Shown here one piece after another: positions 1-9,300 of a DNA stretch of 64,000 nucleotides. Where the stretch lies: the NCBI GenBank assembly GCA_039962225.1, contig JAMPKV010000009.1, forward strand, positions 124,001-188,000, in the 5' to 3' direction. Source of the DNA: Microcoleus sp. AS-A8. Lineage in GTDB: Bacteria; Cyanobacteriota; Cyanobacteriia; Cyanobacteriales; Coleofasciculaceae. The position numbers were made by a program, and so were the translations under genes. How positions within the stretch are numbered: position 1 is the stretch's first letter; every line of letters starts with the position of its first letter. The notes under the pieces were generated by a model. The model saw only the letters and a program-made list of their open reading frames with translations, was not told the origin of the DNA and did no database searches.

Positions 1-116
1 AGTAGATCCAGATTATCTGGCTCATCGTCTACTACTAGCATTTTGGGTTTTTTGGGTCGCTCTAAGCTCATTAACTGACGTTTAATTTGATCAAAATTAG
101 GAATAACATCGTCCAT
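1..116 (-). CDS. Response regulator receiver domain protein (5' part, cut by window edge)
   Basis: Reading the minus strand from an ATG at 116, the product has a short basic leader and then the receiver-domain start KMLVVDDEPDNLDLL. This is the beta1 strand followed by the Asp-Asp acidic pair that binds Mg2+ in CheY-like domains. The phospho-acceptor Asp and any output domain lie beyond the left edge. The same frame is open upstream to a TAG at 174-176, but no good alternative start is present there. Family membership is clear from the motif. The role (two-component signalling or phosphorelay) follows from the family, and the output function is unknown. Confidence 0.72.
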   Translation of the reverse strand, partial: MDDVIPNFDQIKRQLMSLERPKKPKMLVVDDEPDNLDL

Positions 117-350
117 AACAATACGATAAGCCCCTTGTGGCGAATCTAAACTAGCAACCTGTCGACCTGAGGTCTAAGGTGATGTTGGTATTGGCGTGAA
201 CTAAAAAACTTTGTGCAAAGAAAAAATATTTGGCTTAACCTAACTCTTCGCTTGCTTTGTCCGCTTTCCCTGTCAATATTATTAATATCCATTTCAAAAT
301 AAATTAATGTCATCTTTCCAGTTAAACCTATTGTTAATTTGGCCTAAATC

Positions 351-1445
351 ATGACTGAAATACCAGCGGGCACTCCCGAAAGCCACCCTCAACCTGATGC
401 CGAAAGCCTAAATTTTGAAGACTTAATCCTATTGCTGCGTCGCAAACAAAGTAACTGGGTAGAGTGGGGCAAGGCTTGTCAGCAGCTACAAAAAGCAGGC
501 TACAGTTCCCAGAAGATATTTGAAGAAACTGGGTTTGAGCCAATTCAACAAAATCAAGTGATTGTGGCGTCTCAGGTCTACACCACTTTAATCAACGCTG
601 GGGTTTCCGATGCCGTGCGATCGCGCTTTGAGCGGACGGGCAGCGATTCGTTGTACGAATTGCGTATTTTAACACAAAATGAACGCGGAGCGGCAGCGGA
701 ATTTATTGTTTCCAGAAATCTTGACTCTGAAGGAGCGCGTGAAGTTGCCAAAGCAGTCAAAGAATTCGCCCGCCGAAGCACTCTACCAGAAGGTTTTTCC
801 AATCATCCCGGTGATGCAGTGGCCTATGAATATTGGAAAGTCGCTCGACAGCAAAAGGAGTTACAAGAGCGATCGCGTTTAATTGCACGCGGTCTAATGT
901 TCGCTCATAGCCAGGAGGCGCGGCAACAAATTGAAAAGTTGCTGACTGAACTCACGGGTGGCGAAAGGCGTCCCGCTCCTCGATTACCGTTCTACCGTAT
1001 CGAAGCCGACGAACAGCAACCTCGCCTATTACCCGTCGCCGGTCAGTTTCCCCTGAACTCAGAGGACTTGAAAAAAGTTTCCCGCCTTCAAAGTTCAGGT
1101 TCATTCCAACTGGCCAAGGTTTCTGAGGCACAAACCCTCGTTGCGATACCGGGTTGGCAAGTGATATTGAAGGCACAAGACCCTGTTGGGATTTTGTGTA
1201 AAACGAGTCAACTGCCTAATCAACAGGCTGGTAAATCCGAAGAGGTTATGGTAATTGTTGACCGTGAACAGACGGAATGGGACGGCGAGAGTTATTTTGT
1301 TGTTGACCAATCAGGAGAGCTCGCCATTGAGTGGTTTCAGGACGATCCAGGGGTTAACCTATTAGGACGCATTATCCTCGTGCTCCGTCCGAAGAAAATG
1401 TTGGATGAAAATCTCAGTCGAGATGTCTGGCAAATTGATGAGTAA
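351..1445 (+). CDS. raf1: RuBisCO accumulation factor 1 (Raf1)
   Basis: The 364-residue protein matches the Raf1 family over its full length. An N-terminal helical domain (about residues 20-195) contains the segment NWVEWGKACQQLQKAGYSS. A linker of about 30 residues follows, then a C-terminal beta domain (about 215-360) with the segment RLPFYRIEADEQQPRLLP. Raf1 is a dimeric chaperone that captures folded RbcL dimers in the cytoplasm and promotes assembly of the RbcL8 core of form I RuBisCO. The gene stands alone; rbcL and rbcS are not in this window, as is usual for cyanobacterial raf1. The ATG at 351 gives the normal length, although no strong Shine-Dalgarno sequence precedes it. It converges with the Ap4A phosphorylase gene downstream. 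Confidence 0.93.
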   Translation: MTEIPAGTPESHPQPDAESLNFEDLILLLRRKQSNWVEWGKACQQLQKAGYSSQKIFEETGFEPIQQNQVIVASQVYTTLINAGVSDAVRSRFERTGSDSLYELRILTQNERGAAAEFIVSRNLDSEGAREVAKAVKEFARRSTLPEGFSNHPGDAVAYEYWKVARQQKELQERSRLIARGLMFAHSQEARQQIEKLLTELTGGERRPAPRLPFYRIEADEQQPRLLPVAGQFPLNSEDLKKVSRLQSSGSFQLAKVSEAQTLVAIPGWQVILKAQDPVGILCKTSQLPNQQAGKSEEVMVIVDREQTEWDGESYFVVDQSGELAIEWFQDDPGVNLLGRIILVLRPKKMLDENLSRDVWQIDE

Positions 1446-1490
1446 GCCCTGAGGCATTGAATTCGGCACAATTTAAGTTCTAAAACTTTT

Positions 1491-1517
1491 GTGGGATGGG
1501 CCGAAAAGCCCGTCCTT
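1491..1517. repeat. Dispersed short hairpin repeat (GTGGGATGGGC type)
   Basis: The sequence GTGGGATGGGCCGAAAAGCC followed by CGTCCTTC can fold through GGGC/GCCC. Related copies lie at 14632-14654, 23032-23056 and, inverted, at 49181-49207. This copy sits between the convergent ends of raf1 and the Ap4A phosphorylase gene and may also act as a bidirectional terminator structure. Confidence 0.55.
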
Positions 1518-2459
1518 CTAAGCTGGGAATGCATTGGGTAGAGCAACATTCTTCAGCACAGTCATGGGGCCTTGTTCTATGAGAATCTGGATCTGCTCCT
1601 GGGAACGTACCGCGAGGGTACCCGCAAATCCTAACGAGTTTACAGGAATTGACTCAAACGATTCTAAGGAGCGTGGTACGAGTAACATCCACTCGCGTGT
1701 TGCCAGAAGATTATAAGCACCAGCTTGCTGATGAGAACTCTCACTGCTCAAACCCAAGACTTGAAGCATTGTGTGATAGTGTTCCAACGTTAAAGCAGCG
1801 GCTGCTTGTGGAGAGTGCAACCCACAAGAGTCTAGCTGTGTGATCCCATGGGCGAAAGGGAAGCCTGGTATAGTTCCAATCGACTCTTCAAAGCGGGTGG
1901 ATGCGAGTAGAGGTGCGATCGGTAGATTGAGTCCGTTGGGTACAAGTGGCAGCGGAACCAATTGCAAGTGCTTGTGGCGCTGGCTAGCACCCGCTAATTT
2001 GCCTGCATTGTAAAACACCAAGCCGTCAATTTCGGCAAGACAGGCCCACATGGCTACAAAATCTTGCAGAGTTAGTAACTTTTCCTGCTCTTCAAACTCT
2101 CGCGTGACGATCAGCAGGTGATGGTCGAGCACGTTAAATTTGTTCAATAGACACAGATGGGTGTCGGAAATGTCTGTAACAAATAAATCCTCCTCGTAAG
2201 GAAGAAACGGGTTAAACTCCTTCCCGGCGGTTGTTTTGTGTTGCTCCTGCTTTGTTTTCGCTTCTGCTTTGCGGGCGAGGTTAGGCAAAACCCGAACCAG
2301 GAAATTAACGCCGTCTTGCTCGATCCATTGGCATTCCGTCGCGATGGGCTGGAGTGCACCGCAACTGAGAGCATGTTCAGTTGTTTCGGTCAGTTTAGCC
2401 CACAAAGTACCTGATTCTAACCGGAGTGTTGCTGGTACATTTTTTTCTGTTTGGGACAT
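1518..2459 (-). CDS. ATP adenylyltransferase (Ap4A phosphorylase, HIT-like)
   Basis: The 313-residue protein is the size of the Ap4A phosphorylase family. The HIT-like active site HKHLQLVP is at residues 162-169 (HxHxQ), with the conserved lead-in GLVFYNAGKLAGASQ just before it. The N-terminal part contains NPFLPYEEDLFV, typical of this family. The enzyme phosphorolyses diadenosine tetraphosphate to ATP and ADP and can also make ADP-sulfate derivatives. It would act in the cytoplasm to control the alarmone Ap4A. The ATG at 2459 gives the expected N terminus. It is the last gene before a convergent junction with raf1 and is not obviously in an operon with thiO-thiG, 131 bases upstream. Confidence 0.9.
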   Translation of the reverse strand: MSQTEKNVPATLRLESGTLWAKLTETTEHALSCGALQPIATECQWIEQDGVNFLVRVLPNLARKAEAKTKQEQHKTTAGKEFNPFLPYEEDLFVTDISDTHLCLLNKFNVLDHHLLIVTREFEEQEKLLTLQDFVAMWACLAEIDGLVFYNAGKLAGASQRHKHLQLVPLPLVPNGLNLPIAPLLASTRFEESIGTIPGFPFAHGITQLDSCGLHSPQAAAALTLEHYHTMLQVLGLSSESSHQQAGAYNLLATREWMLLVPRSLESFESIPVNSLGFAGTLAVRSQEQIQILIEQGPMTVLKNVALPNAFPA

Positions 2460-2589
2460 GGTGAAATCTCTTTAGCTGCGTCTAACTCTCCTGTGATATC
2501 CCAAGTTTCAGTCAAACGTGAAGGTTTATCGCAATTCCTTAAAATGCTTGCCCTCAATGAATATTGTTGTGGGGGATTGCCTGGACTAA

Positions 2590-4578
2590 CTAATTCACCG
2601 TGCCAGTTAGCGGCGAACTAGCGCTGGCATAACTTTTCATCGGCATTCGACCCGACAGATAGGCAAGACGCCCTGCTTCTGCTGCCATACCCATAGCTCT
2701 TCCCATGGCGACGGGGTTTTGTGCCAGCGCGATCGCACTGTTAATTAATAAGGCATCTGCCCCCAACTCCATCGAATAAGCGGCCTCACTGGGCGTGCCA
2801 ATGCCAGCATCCACCACCACCGGCACCTTGGCTTCTTCAATGATGATTTGGATATTAGCGGCATTCTTAATCCCCTGTCCCGAACCAATGGGTGACCCCA
2901 AGGGCATCACCGTCACACAACCCACCTCTTCCAATCGTTTCGCTAACAAGGGGTCGGCATTAATATAAGGCAATACGGCAAAACCTTCTTTTACCAATTG
3001 CTCTGCGGCTTCTAGGGTGCCAATGGGGTCAGGGAGTAAATACTTGGCATCTGGAATCACCTCTAACTTGACAAAATTATTATCTTCCTGACCCAATAGT
3101 TTTGCCATTTCCCGACCTAAGCGCGCCACCCGCACGGCTTCTTCCGCCGTTTTACACCCGGCTGTGTTCGGTAGCATCCAAATTTTCGTCCAATCCAGCG
3201 CCTCTGCCAGTCCTTCATGTCCGGGGGCTTGGGTTTGCACGCGACGCACGGCAACGGTGACAATCTGGCTACCACTTGCCGCAATGCTCTGTTGCATGAG
3301 TTCCAGGCTGCTATACTTGCCCGTACCTGTCATCAGGCGAGAATTAAATGTTCGACCCGCAATGATCAGCTTGTCCGTGGAGGGTTCCGGCAAAGATGGG
3401 GTTTGAGGGGCAAGGACTGAGGAGGTTGAATTAAGCGACGAGTTGCTGGAGAAAACCATCGGGCTTGTCTGAGCAGGAGCAGATTGAGTATAGAGTCGGT
3501 CGTAGCGAAAATGCTCTAGGAGTGGGTCAGATTTTTGCTGACTAATCAAGTCGGCAATTAACACCGCGGTTCCTGGTGCTAAAAGAATGCCATTGCGGTA
3601 GTGACCGGTCGCCAGGGTGAGATTTTTACAGGCACTGGTGCCGAGAATCGGTAGTTCATCGGGTGTTGCGGGACGAAACCCCCACCAGCACTCTTGTATC
3701 GGCCAGTCCTGTAATTCGGGATACAACCGCATTGCTTGCGTGAGTAGGGTATGAATCCCTGCTGGCGTGTTGTGAGGCATCCAGCCAACATCTTCACTCG
3801 TCGCCCCAATCAGAATCCGTCCATTTCGACGTGGTATTAGGTAGACTTCAGACCCGAATAGCACCCGCTTTAGGGAGTAAGGCTTACGATTTTCTGGTGC
3901 TTGCACGGACAACATCTGCCCTTTTTTCGGACGTATGGGCAACGGCAATAGGTCACTTGACCAGGCACCTGCTGCCAAAACGTAATGGTCGGCTTGAAAT
4001 TCACCGACAGAGGTTCTCACCTCGCGGATAGTGCAATTTTGCTGCTCAATGGCGTAGACTTCAACCCCTTCACGCAGATTAACGCCCAATTCCTGAGCGG
4101 CCAGACGCAAGGCTTGAGCCAGTTCCCGGTTATCGACCTGTCCATCTTCCGGGTACCACCACCCCCCCACGACATCCGAACCCAAACTGGGTTGATACAA
4201 ATGAATCGCTTCTTGGTCTAACCAACAGGCTGATTTTGCCTCAGCGCTTGTTACATTTTGTCTGGATGCGATTGCCTGTTCATAGACCGGTGCTAAAATT
4301 CCCGTCGGCCAGTAGCCTGTCGCCACACCCGTTAGCTGTTCTAGCTTACGAATCCATTCTGGATACAGCGATCGCGACCAACGGCATAAATCTAACATGG
4401 GACTTTGGGGAATCCTTTCTGCCAAAGGAGCCAACATCCCTGCGGCGGCTAGGGTAGACCCTTGTTGGAAATCGCGGGTAACAACGGTTACTGTTGCGCC
4501 CCGTAATTTGAGTTCAACGGCGATCGCTAAACCGATCACGCCGCCGCCAATGATGAGAATGTCACTTGCTGCGTTCAT
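2590..4578 (-). CDS. thiO/thiG: Bifunctional glycine oxidase ThiO / thiazole synthase ThiG
   Basis: A 662-residue fusion. Residues 1-365 are an FAD-dependent oxidase: dinucleotide-binding motif [12 protein letters not shown] at residues 8-19 and the C-terminal FAD motif [15 protein letters not shown] Ser/Pro/Thr-rich linker of about 35 residues follows. Residues 402-662 are ThiG, with the Schiff-base lysine in FVKLEVI (K504) and the phosphate-binding [10 protein letters not shown] and [12 protein letters not shown] segments. ThiO oxidises glycine to the imine, which ThiG combines with deoxyxylulose phosphate and ThiS thiocarboxylate to form the thiamin thiazole. The fusion lets the labile imine pass between sites and is a known cyanobacterial arrangement. 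No TPP riboswitch core is visible in the upstream 100 bases. thiS is not adjacent. Confidence 0.95.
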   Translation of the reverse strand: MNAASDILIIGGGVIGLAIAVELKLRGATVTVVTRDFQQGSTLAAAGMLAPLAERIPQSPMLDLCRWSRSLYPEWIRKLEQLTGVATGYWPTGILAPVYEQAIASRQNVTSAEAKSACWLDQEAIHLYQPSLGSDVVGGWWYPEDGQVDNRELAQALRLAAQELGVNLREGVEVYAIEQQNCTIREVRTSVGEFQADHYVLAAGAWSSDLLPLPIRPKKGQMLSVQAPENRKPYSLKRVLFGSEVYLIPRRNGRILIGATSEDVGWMPHNTPAGIHTLLTQAMRLYPELQDWPIQECWWGFRPATPDELPILGTSACKNLTLATGHYRNGILLAPGTAVLIADLISQQKSDPLLEHFRYDRLYTQSAPAQTSPMVFSSNSSLNSTSSVLAPQTPSLPEPSTDKLIIAGRTFNSRLMTGTGKYSSLELMQQSIAASGSQIVTVAVRRVQTQAPGHEGLAEALDWTKIWMLPNTAGCKTAEEAVRVARLGREMAKLLGQEDNNFVKLEVIPDAKYLLPDPIGTLEAAEQLVKEGFAVLPYINADPLLAKRLEEVGCVTVMPLGSPIGSGQGIKNAANIQIIIEEAKVPVVVDAGIGTPSEAAYSMELGADALLINSAIALAQNPVAMGRAMGMAAEAGRLAYLSGRMPMKSYASASSPLTGTVN

Positions 4579-4674
4579 GGGAAAAAATTTAGACGCGCCT
4601 CGGACACGCCTACGCCGTTGTTGGTTACGGCCTTAAACCGAGAAACAAACAACTAAAAACTCAGGTTGTCCACT

Positions 4675-4983
4675 TTACCATAACGCAGGCACACCTTGGT
4701 TAGCCCCTGACTGCCCCGCCCCCGTGTTGGTGGCTTCGGGATTTAATATACCATCGGGGGATTGTGCATTACTCGGATTGTTTTGGGCTTGCCGCAGTGG
4801 CTGGTTGGCGCGCTGTACCTGTGTACGAGTTCCGGGTTGGTTTTGTGTTGTGTCTGAAGTATCCCCCGTTTGGTTGGCACTTTGATTCCGACCCAGGAAG
4901 GGAACTCGATTACACCCAGTTACTAAACCCACAAGCACCGTAGCTACAACAACTCTACTGATTAATCCCATAAATTGATGCAT
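4675..4983 (-). CDS. Small predicted lipoprotein, paralogue of the next gene
   Basis: The 102-residue product has an N-terminal hydrophobic stretch ending in a lipobox (LVTGC, Cys24), so it is probably lipidated and anchored to a membrane. After the cysteine comes RVPFLGRNQSANQ, then about 60 residues rich in Gln, Asn, Thr and Pro with no predicted fold, and a C terminus GVPALW. The downstream-facing neighbour at 5440-5745 shares the PF-x-GR-x-QSANQ motif and the PALW end but has no lipobox. The two are therefore diverged tandem paralogues. No known family was recognised. The conserved ends with a disordered middle suggest a tether or surface adaptor, which is speculation. Confidence 0.65.
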   Translation of the reverse strand: MHQFMGLISRVVVATVLVGLVTGCNRVPFLGRNQSANQTGDTSDTTQNQPGTRTQVQRANQPLRQAQNNPSNAQSPDGILNPEATNTGAGQSGANQGVPALW

Positions 4984-5439
4984 AAACCTGGGTCAAATAA
5001 AAAGAACTAAATGTGCCAATCACAAAAAGTTATCAAAACGAATATAAATATTGATTTTGTTTTGTTATTTTTTTAGGAATGGCTGCGACTTCAGACTTCA
5101 GATTACCAGCCTTGGGGCTAAATTCCTAGCAGATGCCAGTGTGGGGTCAGCAAGACCTTTGGCAGCCGTTCTGAATGAGTAAGACTTCGCTAAAAGCCGC
5201 AGGCGCAGCCAACACATCCTCCTGCCGGGTTACAAAAATAACACACCCGTTGGGAGTGGGGTCGGAGATGATCGCCTAAAGATGACCGGAGAGGACCGGA
5301 GCTCATACGAGGATGAGGATGAAGATGGGGGAGAACGTTTTTCGGAATACTCCTAAAAACAGGTGGGTTACTTCTGCCGAACGGGTCTAGGAACCATCAC
5401 AGCTAGAAACGAATACAGGAGAATTGGATAGATTCCACC
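4984..5439. other. Intergenic region with a short dispersed repeat
   Basis: About 456 bases between the two small paralogous genes. No convincing ORF or RNA gene is seen. Bases 5281-5330 hold a copy of the GACCGGAG...GAGGATGAGGA repeat also found at 28951-29000 and inside the two larger MITE-like elements. Confidence 0.5.
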
Positions 5440-5745
5440 TTACCAAAGTGCTGGGACTGGCTGAGCGGTTTCCACTGGGGCAGAGTCCGTCGCTGCTGGA
5501 TTGGTCGTTGTTTTTGGTGCTTGTGCGGTTGTAGCCGGAACGCTAGCTGGCGCTGTTGCTGTTCTATTAGATCGAGGAGCGCCTAATCTTTGATTGGTGG
5601 CTGTAGCGTTTGTCGGTTGTTGAGGGCTTCGTAATTGGTTTGCACTTTGACTCCGCCCTTGAAAGGGAAAACGCCAACCAATCGCTGCTCCTGCCAGAGC
5701 GGCGATCGCAACTACCATGATAATTAACCCGATAAATCTGTTCAT
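5440..5745 (-). CDS. Small membrane-anchored protein, paralogue of the 4675-4983 gene
   Basis: The 101-residue product has one N-terminal transmembrane or signal-anchor segment (about residues 4-24), then RFPFQGRSQSANQ, a long Ala/Thr/Pro/Asn-rich low-complexity region, and a C-terminal PVPALW. It shares the juxtamembrane motif and the last four residues with the lipoprotein downstream, but the lipobox Cys is absent (AAIGW instead of VTGC). Duplication followed by a change of anchor type is the simplest explanation. A well-spaced NtcA-type promoter lies just upstream (5778-5819), suggesting induction by nitrogen limitation. The function is not recognised. Confidence 0.65.
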   Translation of the reverse strand: MNRFIGLIIMVVAIAALAGAAIGWRFPFQGRSQSANQLRSPQQPTNATATNQRLGAPRSNRTATAPASVPATTAQAPKTTTNPAATDSAPVETAQPVPALW

Positions 5746-6106
5746 ACCTGAGTTAAGGAAAGAATCGTGCGTCTGTCAATCTACAAGAATAATCTAAAGC
5801 CGTAGGTAATCGGTAATACTCCTTTACCGGGGCTTGGGTCATGGAAGTGAATCAAGGTTTTACTGATTAGACATTGATGAGCAAAGCTCACGAGCATGGT
5901 ACTGAAAATCTTGCTTCCCTGGCTTGGAAACCCCTGACTAAGTAGTATCTAGTTTCAGATTAGGCTTTACCTTCACCCTATCTATATATTCTCTATATTT
6001 TCTCTGAATCTCCGGTCAATGTCGCTACAACTTGCGAAAGAAATATTTTTGCTCCTCTCCTGTCGATGGGTTTGGTTTGCCCAACCTATCTAGGAGCAGC
6101 TTCGAC
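5746..6106. other. Intergenic region containing a predicted NtcA promoter
   Basis: About 361 bases between two genes that are both on the minus strand. It contains the NtcA-like promoter described separately at 5778-5819. The remainder shows no supported ORF or RNA gene. Confidence 0.5.
5778..5819 (-). promoter_or_regulatory. Predicted NtcA-activated (class II) promoter
   Basis: On the minus strand the palindrome GTATTACCGATTAC (5819-5806) fits GTA-N8-TAC exactly. It is followed after exactly 22 bases by TAGATT (5783-5778), which fits the TA-N3-T -10 box. This matches the established cyanobacterial NtcA class II layout of GTA-N8-TAC, N22-24, TA-N3-T. The predicted start would be near 5771, about 26 bases before the ATG at 5745. 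Spacing and palindrome are seen directly; binding by NtcA is inferred. Confidence 0.6.
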
Positions 6107-6559
6107 TCAGGGTAAGTATTTCTGTACCACTTGCCAACCCGTCCAGGAAACCCAGGTAAATCCTACCAACAGTGCAATATTTGTCCCAACATGAATGGCA
6201 CGCGCCCAATCTCGTTCTGGACGGATTAGGGCAGAACTGCCGGCTGAGAGAAAAACTAGAAATACAACAGACAACCCAGCGATTAAGTGTCCTGAGTGCC
6301 CTAAGCTGCCGAAATGACCCAAGGTTCCCACAATGCCAATTAAGAGCAGCAGTAAGACTAAACTCACCATGAGCCAACCCACGATGTAGTGTAAAGGTCG
6401 TAACCAACGGGGTTGTAGATGATGAGATTGACGTTTCCTGAAGAGGAAAAACCCGGTCATACTGAGCAGAAAATAAGCCAAGAGGGAGAAGCCCATTGAC
6501 CAAGCGGCTATCTTCCAGAGCCAGATAAAGGAAGGCAGATTCACAAAATAACCCCCCAT
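6107..6559 (-). CDS. DUF4079-like four-helix membrane protein
   Basis: The 150-residue product has four hydrophobic segments (about residues 10-38, 54-82, 86-108 and 120-145). Conserved-looking histidines include LHYIVGW, GHFGSLGHSGHL and RAIHVGTNIALL. This organisation, and the end TWVSWTGWQVVQKYL, fit the DUF4079 family of cyanobacterial and plastid membrane proteins. The paired histidines in the helices would suit haem or metal binding, but that is inference. The start at 6559 leaves a short N terminus before the first helix. The adjacent DUF1830 gene is on the same strand 93 bases upstream. Confidence 0.7.
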   Translation of the reverse strand: MGGYFVNLPSFIWLWKIAAWSMGFSLLAYFLLSMTGFFLFRKRQSHHLQPRWLRPLHYIVGWLMVSLVLLLLLIGIVGTLGHFGSLGHSGHLIAGLSVVFLVFLSAGSSALIRPERDWARAIHVGTNIALLVGFTWVSWTGWQVVQKYLP

Positions 6560-6652
6560 TTGGGTGGGTAGAGTTTTCTCCTCCCATCATAAAAGTAAGG
6601 GATTGCCCAATGAGGACAACCCCTGTCTCAATTTCACTCCAGGAAGGCTCAA

Positions 6653-7057
6653 CTAGCCCAGAGTCGCAAAAGTTAAAGTTTCTTTTGATAATCGGATATT
6701 ATGATTGACGAGTTCTACTTTGACTGTTTCCACCGGTTGCTTAGTTGTAGTCGCTTCCGCTAAAGCCTTAGGTAATGGAGGCTCTAAGGGATTTTCGTTG
6801 TCGTCTACACGCAAACGATCGCAGGGAATCGTATCTGAAAGAATGGCACTGGCCATCATGCCGGAGTGAATTTCCAGTTGAGCTTTGGCTAGGGCTTCAA
6901 ACACCAGGCGCTGTCCTGGAAACACCACACGCTCAAAATACCAGTTGGGAATGTTTGTTATGCGGGCGATCTGTATATGGCTAGTGGCATTCACATAGCA
7001 GCAGAGAATTTGTTGATTTTGGTTATCAGGTGGGAGAGGATCAAGGATTTGAGCCAT
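6653..7057 (-). CDS. DUF1830 domain protein
   Basis: The 134-residue product carries the DUF1830 domain at about residues 16-85, with CCYVNATSHIQIARI, the following NIPNWYFERVVFPGQRLVFEA region and a C-terminal IPCDRLRV. The last 45 residues are poorly conserved and charged. The family is essentially restricted to cyanobacteria and has no assigned reaction. The small size and the lack of a signal peptide or membrane helices suggest a soluble cytoplasmic protein. The gene is on the same strand as the DUF4079 gene and could be co-transcribed with it. Confidence 0.85.
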   Translation of the reverse strand: MAQILDPLPPDNQNQQILCCYVNATSHIQIARITNIPNWYFERVVFPGQRLVFEALAKAQLEIHSGMMASAILSDTIPCDRLRVDDNENPLEPPLPKALAEATTTKQPVETVKVELVNHNIRLSKETLTFATLG

Positions 7058-7584
7058 AACTGCCAGTGCGATTAACGAATTTAGCTTTTTATTACATCCC
7101 TCAAGTTAGCACCTGCGATCCCCACTGGCTGTAAACCCCACTACCAATCACGTCCTATCAACCCTCGCTATTTAGGACTCGGCGGGTAAATTTCCTGATT
7201 TTTTCGGCTTTTGCGCCTTTTTTAGCAATTTTTTAGAGATTTAAGCACCAATGGAGGCATCAGCCCACTGTATCTCACCCTGGGGTCTGATTCGTCTTAC
7301 CTGTTACTCTTTTTGGCTTCCTCAAAAAAAAATACCACACAGTTGAGAGAAGTCGGTAATCTTGTTAAAGTTAAGTTATATGAATAATCTTTTCAGAATT
7401 GTGAGTGGCTCTCCCTTGTCAAACAGCGAGAGTCGGTAAGAAGCAAGCAGACTCTTAAAGTGGGGTAATAGCTCAAATCCCGTTCATCAAGCCAATACAA
7501 CGCCATCTGCTCTCAGGATTGCTCTAATGTTTATGTTGGAGTCAGTGACTTATAAAAAAGAACATCTGTAACACGAAGTTAACA
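7058..7584. other. Intergenic region between divergent genes
   Basis: About 527 bases between the DUF1830 gene and the radical SAM gene, which are transcribed away from each other. It should hold both promoters. It has several T-runs and A-runs (near 7200-7330) but no supported ORF, tRNA or recognisable riboswitch. Confidence 0.5.
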
Positions 7585-9165
7585 ATGCAACAGAAAATCC
7601 TCTATGTTCGGCTTCCCTGTAACCCCATCTTTCCGATTGGTGTCGTTTACTTAGCCGATCACGTTCATAAGTTGTTTCCAGAAGTTGAGCAGCGCATCTT
7701 TGACTTGGGAACGGTGCCTCCCCTGGATTTTGCCAATGCCCTCGATACCTGCGTTGACGAGTTTCAACCCACGCTGTTGGTGTTCTCCTGGCGTGATATT
7801 CAAATTTATGCGCCCGTAGGGGGACGAGGAGGCAATCCCCTACAAAATGCCTTCGAGTTCTACTATGCTCGTAACCCCTTCATCAAGCTCAGGGGAGCTT
7901 TGGGGGGTTTGCGTCTAGCTGCGTCTTACTACACGGAGCTCTGGCGCAACCTCGGCTTAATTCAGCAAGGGGTCAAACGATCCCAAAAATACCACCCAGA
8001 AGCGCGTGCCATTGTCGGTGGGGGGGCAGTGAGTGTGTTTTATGAACAACTGGAAAATAAACTCCCCACCAGAACTATTGTTTCCGTAGGTGAAGGGGAA
8101 GCGCTCCTGGAAAAAATTCTACGAGGCGAAAGTGTTGAGGGTGAGCGCTGTTATGTGGTTGGGGAGACTAAACCGCGCGATCGCTTAATCCATGAACAAC
8201 CCGCCCCCCTAGAAAAAACCGCTTGTAATTACGACTACATCGAACAAATCTGGCCGAGTTTTGATTATTACCTACAAGAAAACGACTTCTATATAGGTGT
8301 ACAAACCAAGCGAGGTTGTCCGCACAACTGCTGCTATTGCGTCTATACCGTAGTGGAAGGCAAACAGGTACGGATTAACCCAGCTTCGGAAGTGGTGGCT
8401 GAAATGCGCCAGCTTTATGATCGCGGCGTCCGTAACTTCTGGTTTACCGATGCTCAATTCATCCCGGCGCGCAGGTTTATGGATGATGCCATTGAACTGT
8501 TGCAGAAAATTGTTGATTCAGGCATGAGGGATATACATTGGGCGGCTTATATTCGGGCAGACAATTTAACGCCCCAATTGTGCGACCTCATGGTGAAAAC
8601 CGGCATGAATTACTTTGAAATAGGCATCACCAGCGGTTCTCAAGAACTGGTGCGGAAGATGCGGATGGGTTACAACCTACGTACCGTCTTGCAAAACTGC
8701 CGAGATTTGAAAGCGGCTGGCTTTAATGACCTGGTTTCGGTCAATTACTCGTTTAATGTCATCGATGAACGACCGGAAACTATTCGTCAGACTATTGCCT
8801 ATCATCGGGAGTTAGAGCGGATTTTTGGAGCGGATAAAGTCGAACCGGCTATCTTCTTTATTGGGTTACAACCCCACACTCACCTGGAAGAGTATGCGTT
8901 TGAAAATAACATGCTCAATCGCGATTATGACCCGATGAGCTTAATGCCTTGGACAGCCAAGAAACTGCTGTGGAATCCAGAACCTTTGGGGTCGTTTTTC
9001 GGGGAAGTTTGTCTTCAAGCATGGCGGCAAAATCCGAATGACTTTGGGCGGGAAGTCCTGAAGATTCTTGAAGGACAATTGGGTTGTGCACCGTTAGAGG
9101 AAGCACTAACCGCTCCCCTTGAGCCGAAACAGAAACAGGATAAACAACTGGTTACTGTTGTATAG
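7585..9165 (+). CDS. B12-binding-domain radical SAM protein
   Basis: The 526-residue product has an N-terminal Rossmann-like cobalamin-binding-type domain (about residues 1-190, with the signature-like AIVGGGAVSVF and VSVGEGEALLEKIL). A radical SAM core follows, with the [4Fe-4S]-binding CPHNCCYC motif (Cys245, Cys249, Cys252) and later FEIGITSGSQELVRKM. The cobalamin-binding DxHxxG motif is not present in canonical form, so bound B12 is not certain. The class covers methyltransferases and anaerobic cyclases such as BchE, and the substrate here cannot be named. The gene starts at ATG 7585 and is followed after 135 bases by the DICT/HD gene on the same strand. Confidence 0.85.
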   Translation: MQQKILYVRLPCNPIFPIGVVYLADHVHKLFPEVEQRIFDLGTVPPLDFANALDTCVDEFQPTLLVFSWRDIQIYAPVGGRGGNPLQNAFEFYYARNPFIKLRGALGGLRLAASYYTELWRNLGLIQQGVKRSQKYHPEARAIVGGGAVSVFYEQLENKLPTRTIVSVGEGEALLEKILRGESVEGERCYVVGETKPRDRLIHEQPAPLEKTACNYDYIEQIWPSFDYYLQENDFYIGVQTKRGCPHNCCYCVYTVVEGKQVRINPASEVVAEMRQLYDRGVRNFWFTDAQFIPARRFMDDAIELLQKIVDSGMRDIHWAAYIRADNLTPQLCDLMVKTGMNYFEIGITSGSQELVRKMRMGYNLRTVLQNCRDLKAAGFNDLVSVNYSFNVIDERPETIRQTIAYHRELERIFGADKVEPAIFFIGLQPHTHLEEYAFENNMLNRDYDPMSLMPWTAKKLLWNPEPLGSFFGEVCLQAWRQNPNDFGREVLKILEGQLGCAPLEEALTAPLEPKQKQDKQLVTVV

Positions 9166-9300
9166 GAAACTGGGCAATTTGAAAGCGTTGCCCGTACAAT
9201 GACTGGAAAAGTAGCGCTCTCTTTTTTTCGGTTGCCTATAGAGATTCTTTTTTAAGAGCGTCCTTTACATGTTTGTGGTTGGAGATCAAAAAACCTAACA

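Noticed and set aside
4579-4675. TPP riboswitch upstream of thiO-thiG
   Set aside because: The conserved CTGAGA and ACCTGA-type cores are absent.
6090-6590. 166-codon minus-strand frame overlapping the DUF4079 gene
   Set aside because: Out of frame with the clear four-helix DUF4079-like protein; it is a shadow frame.
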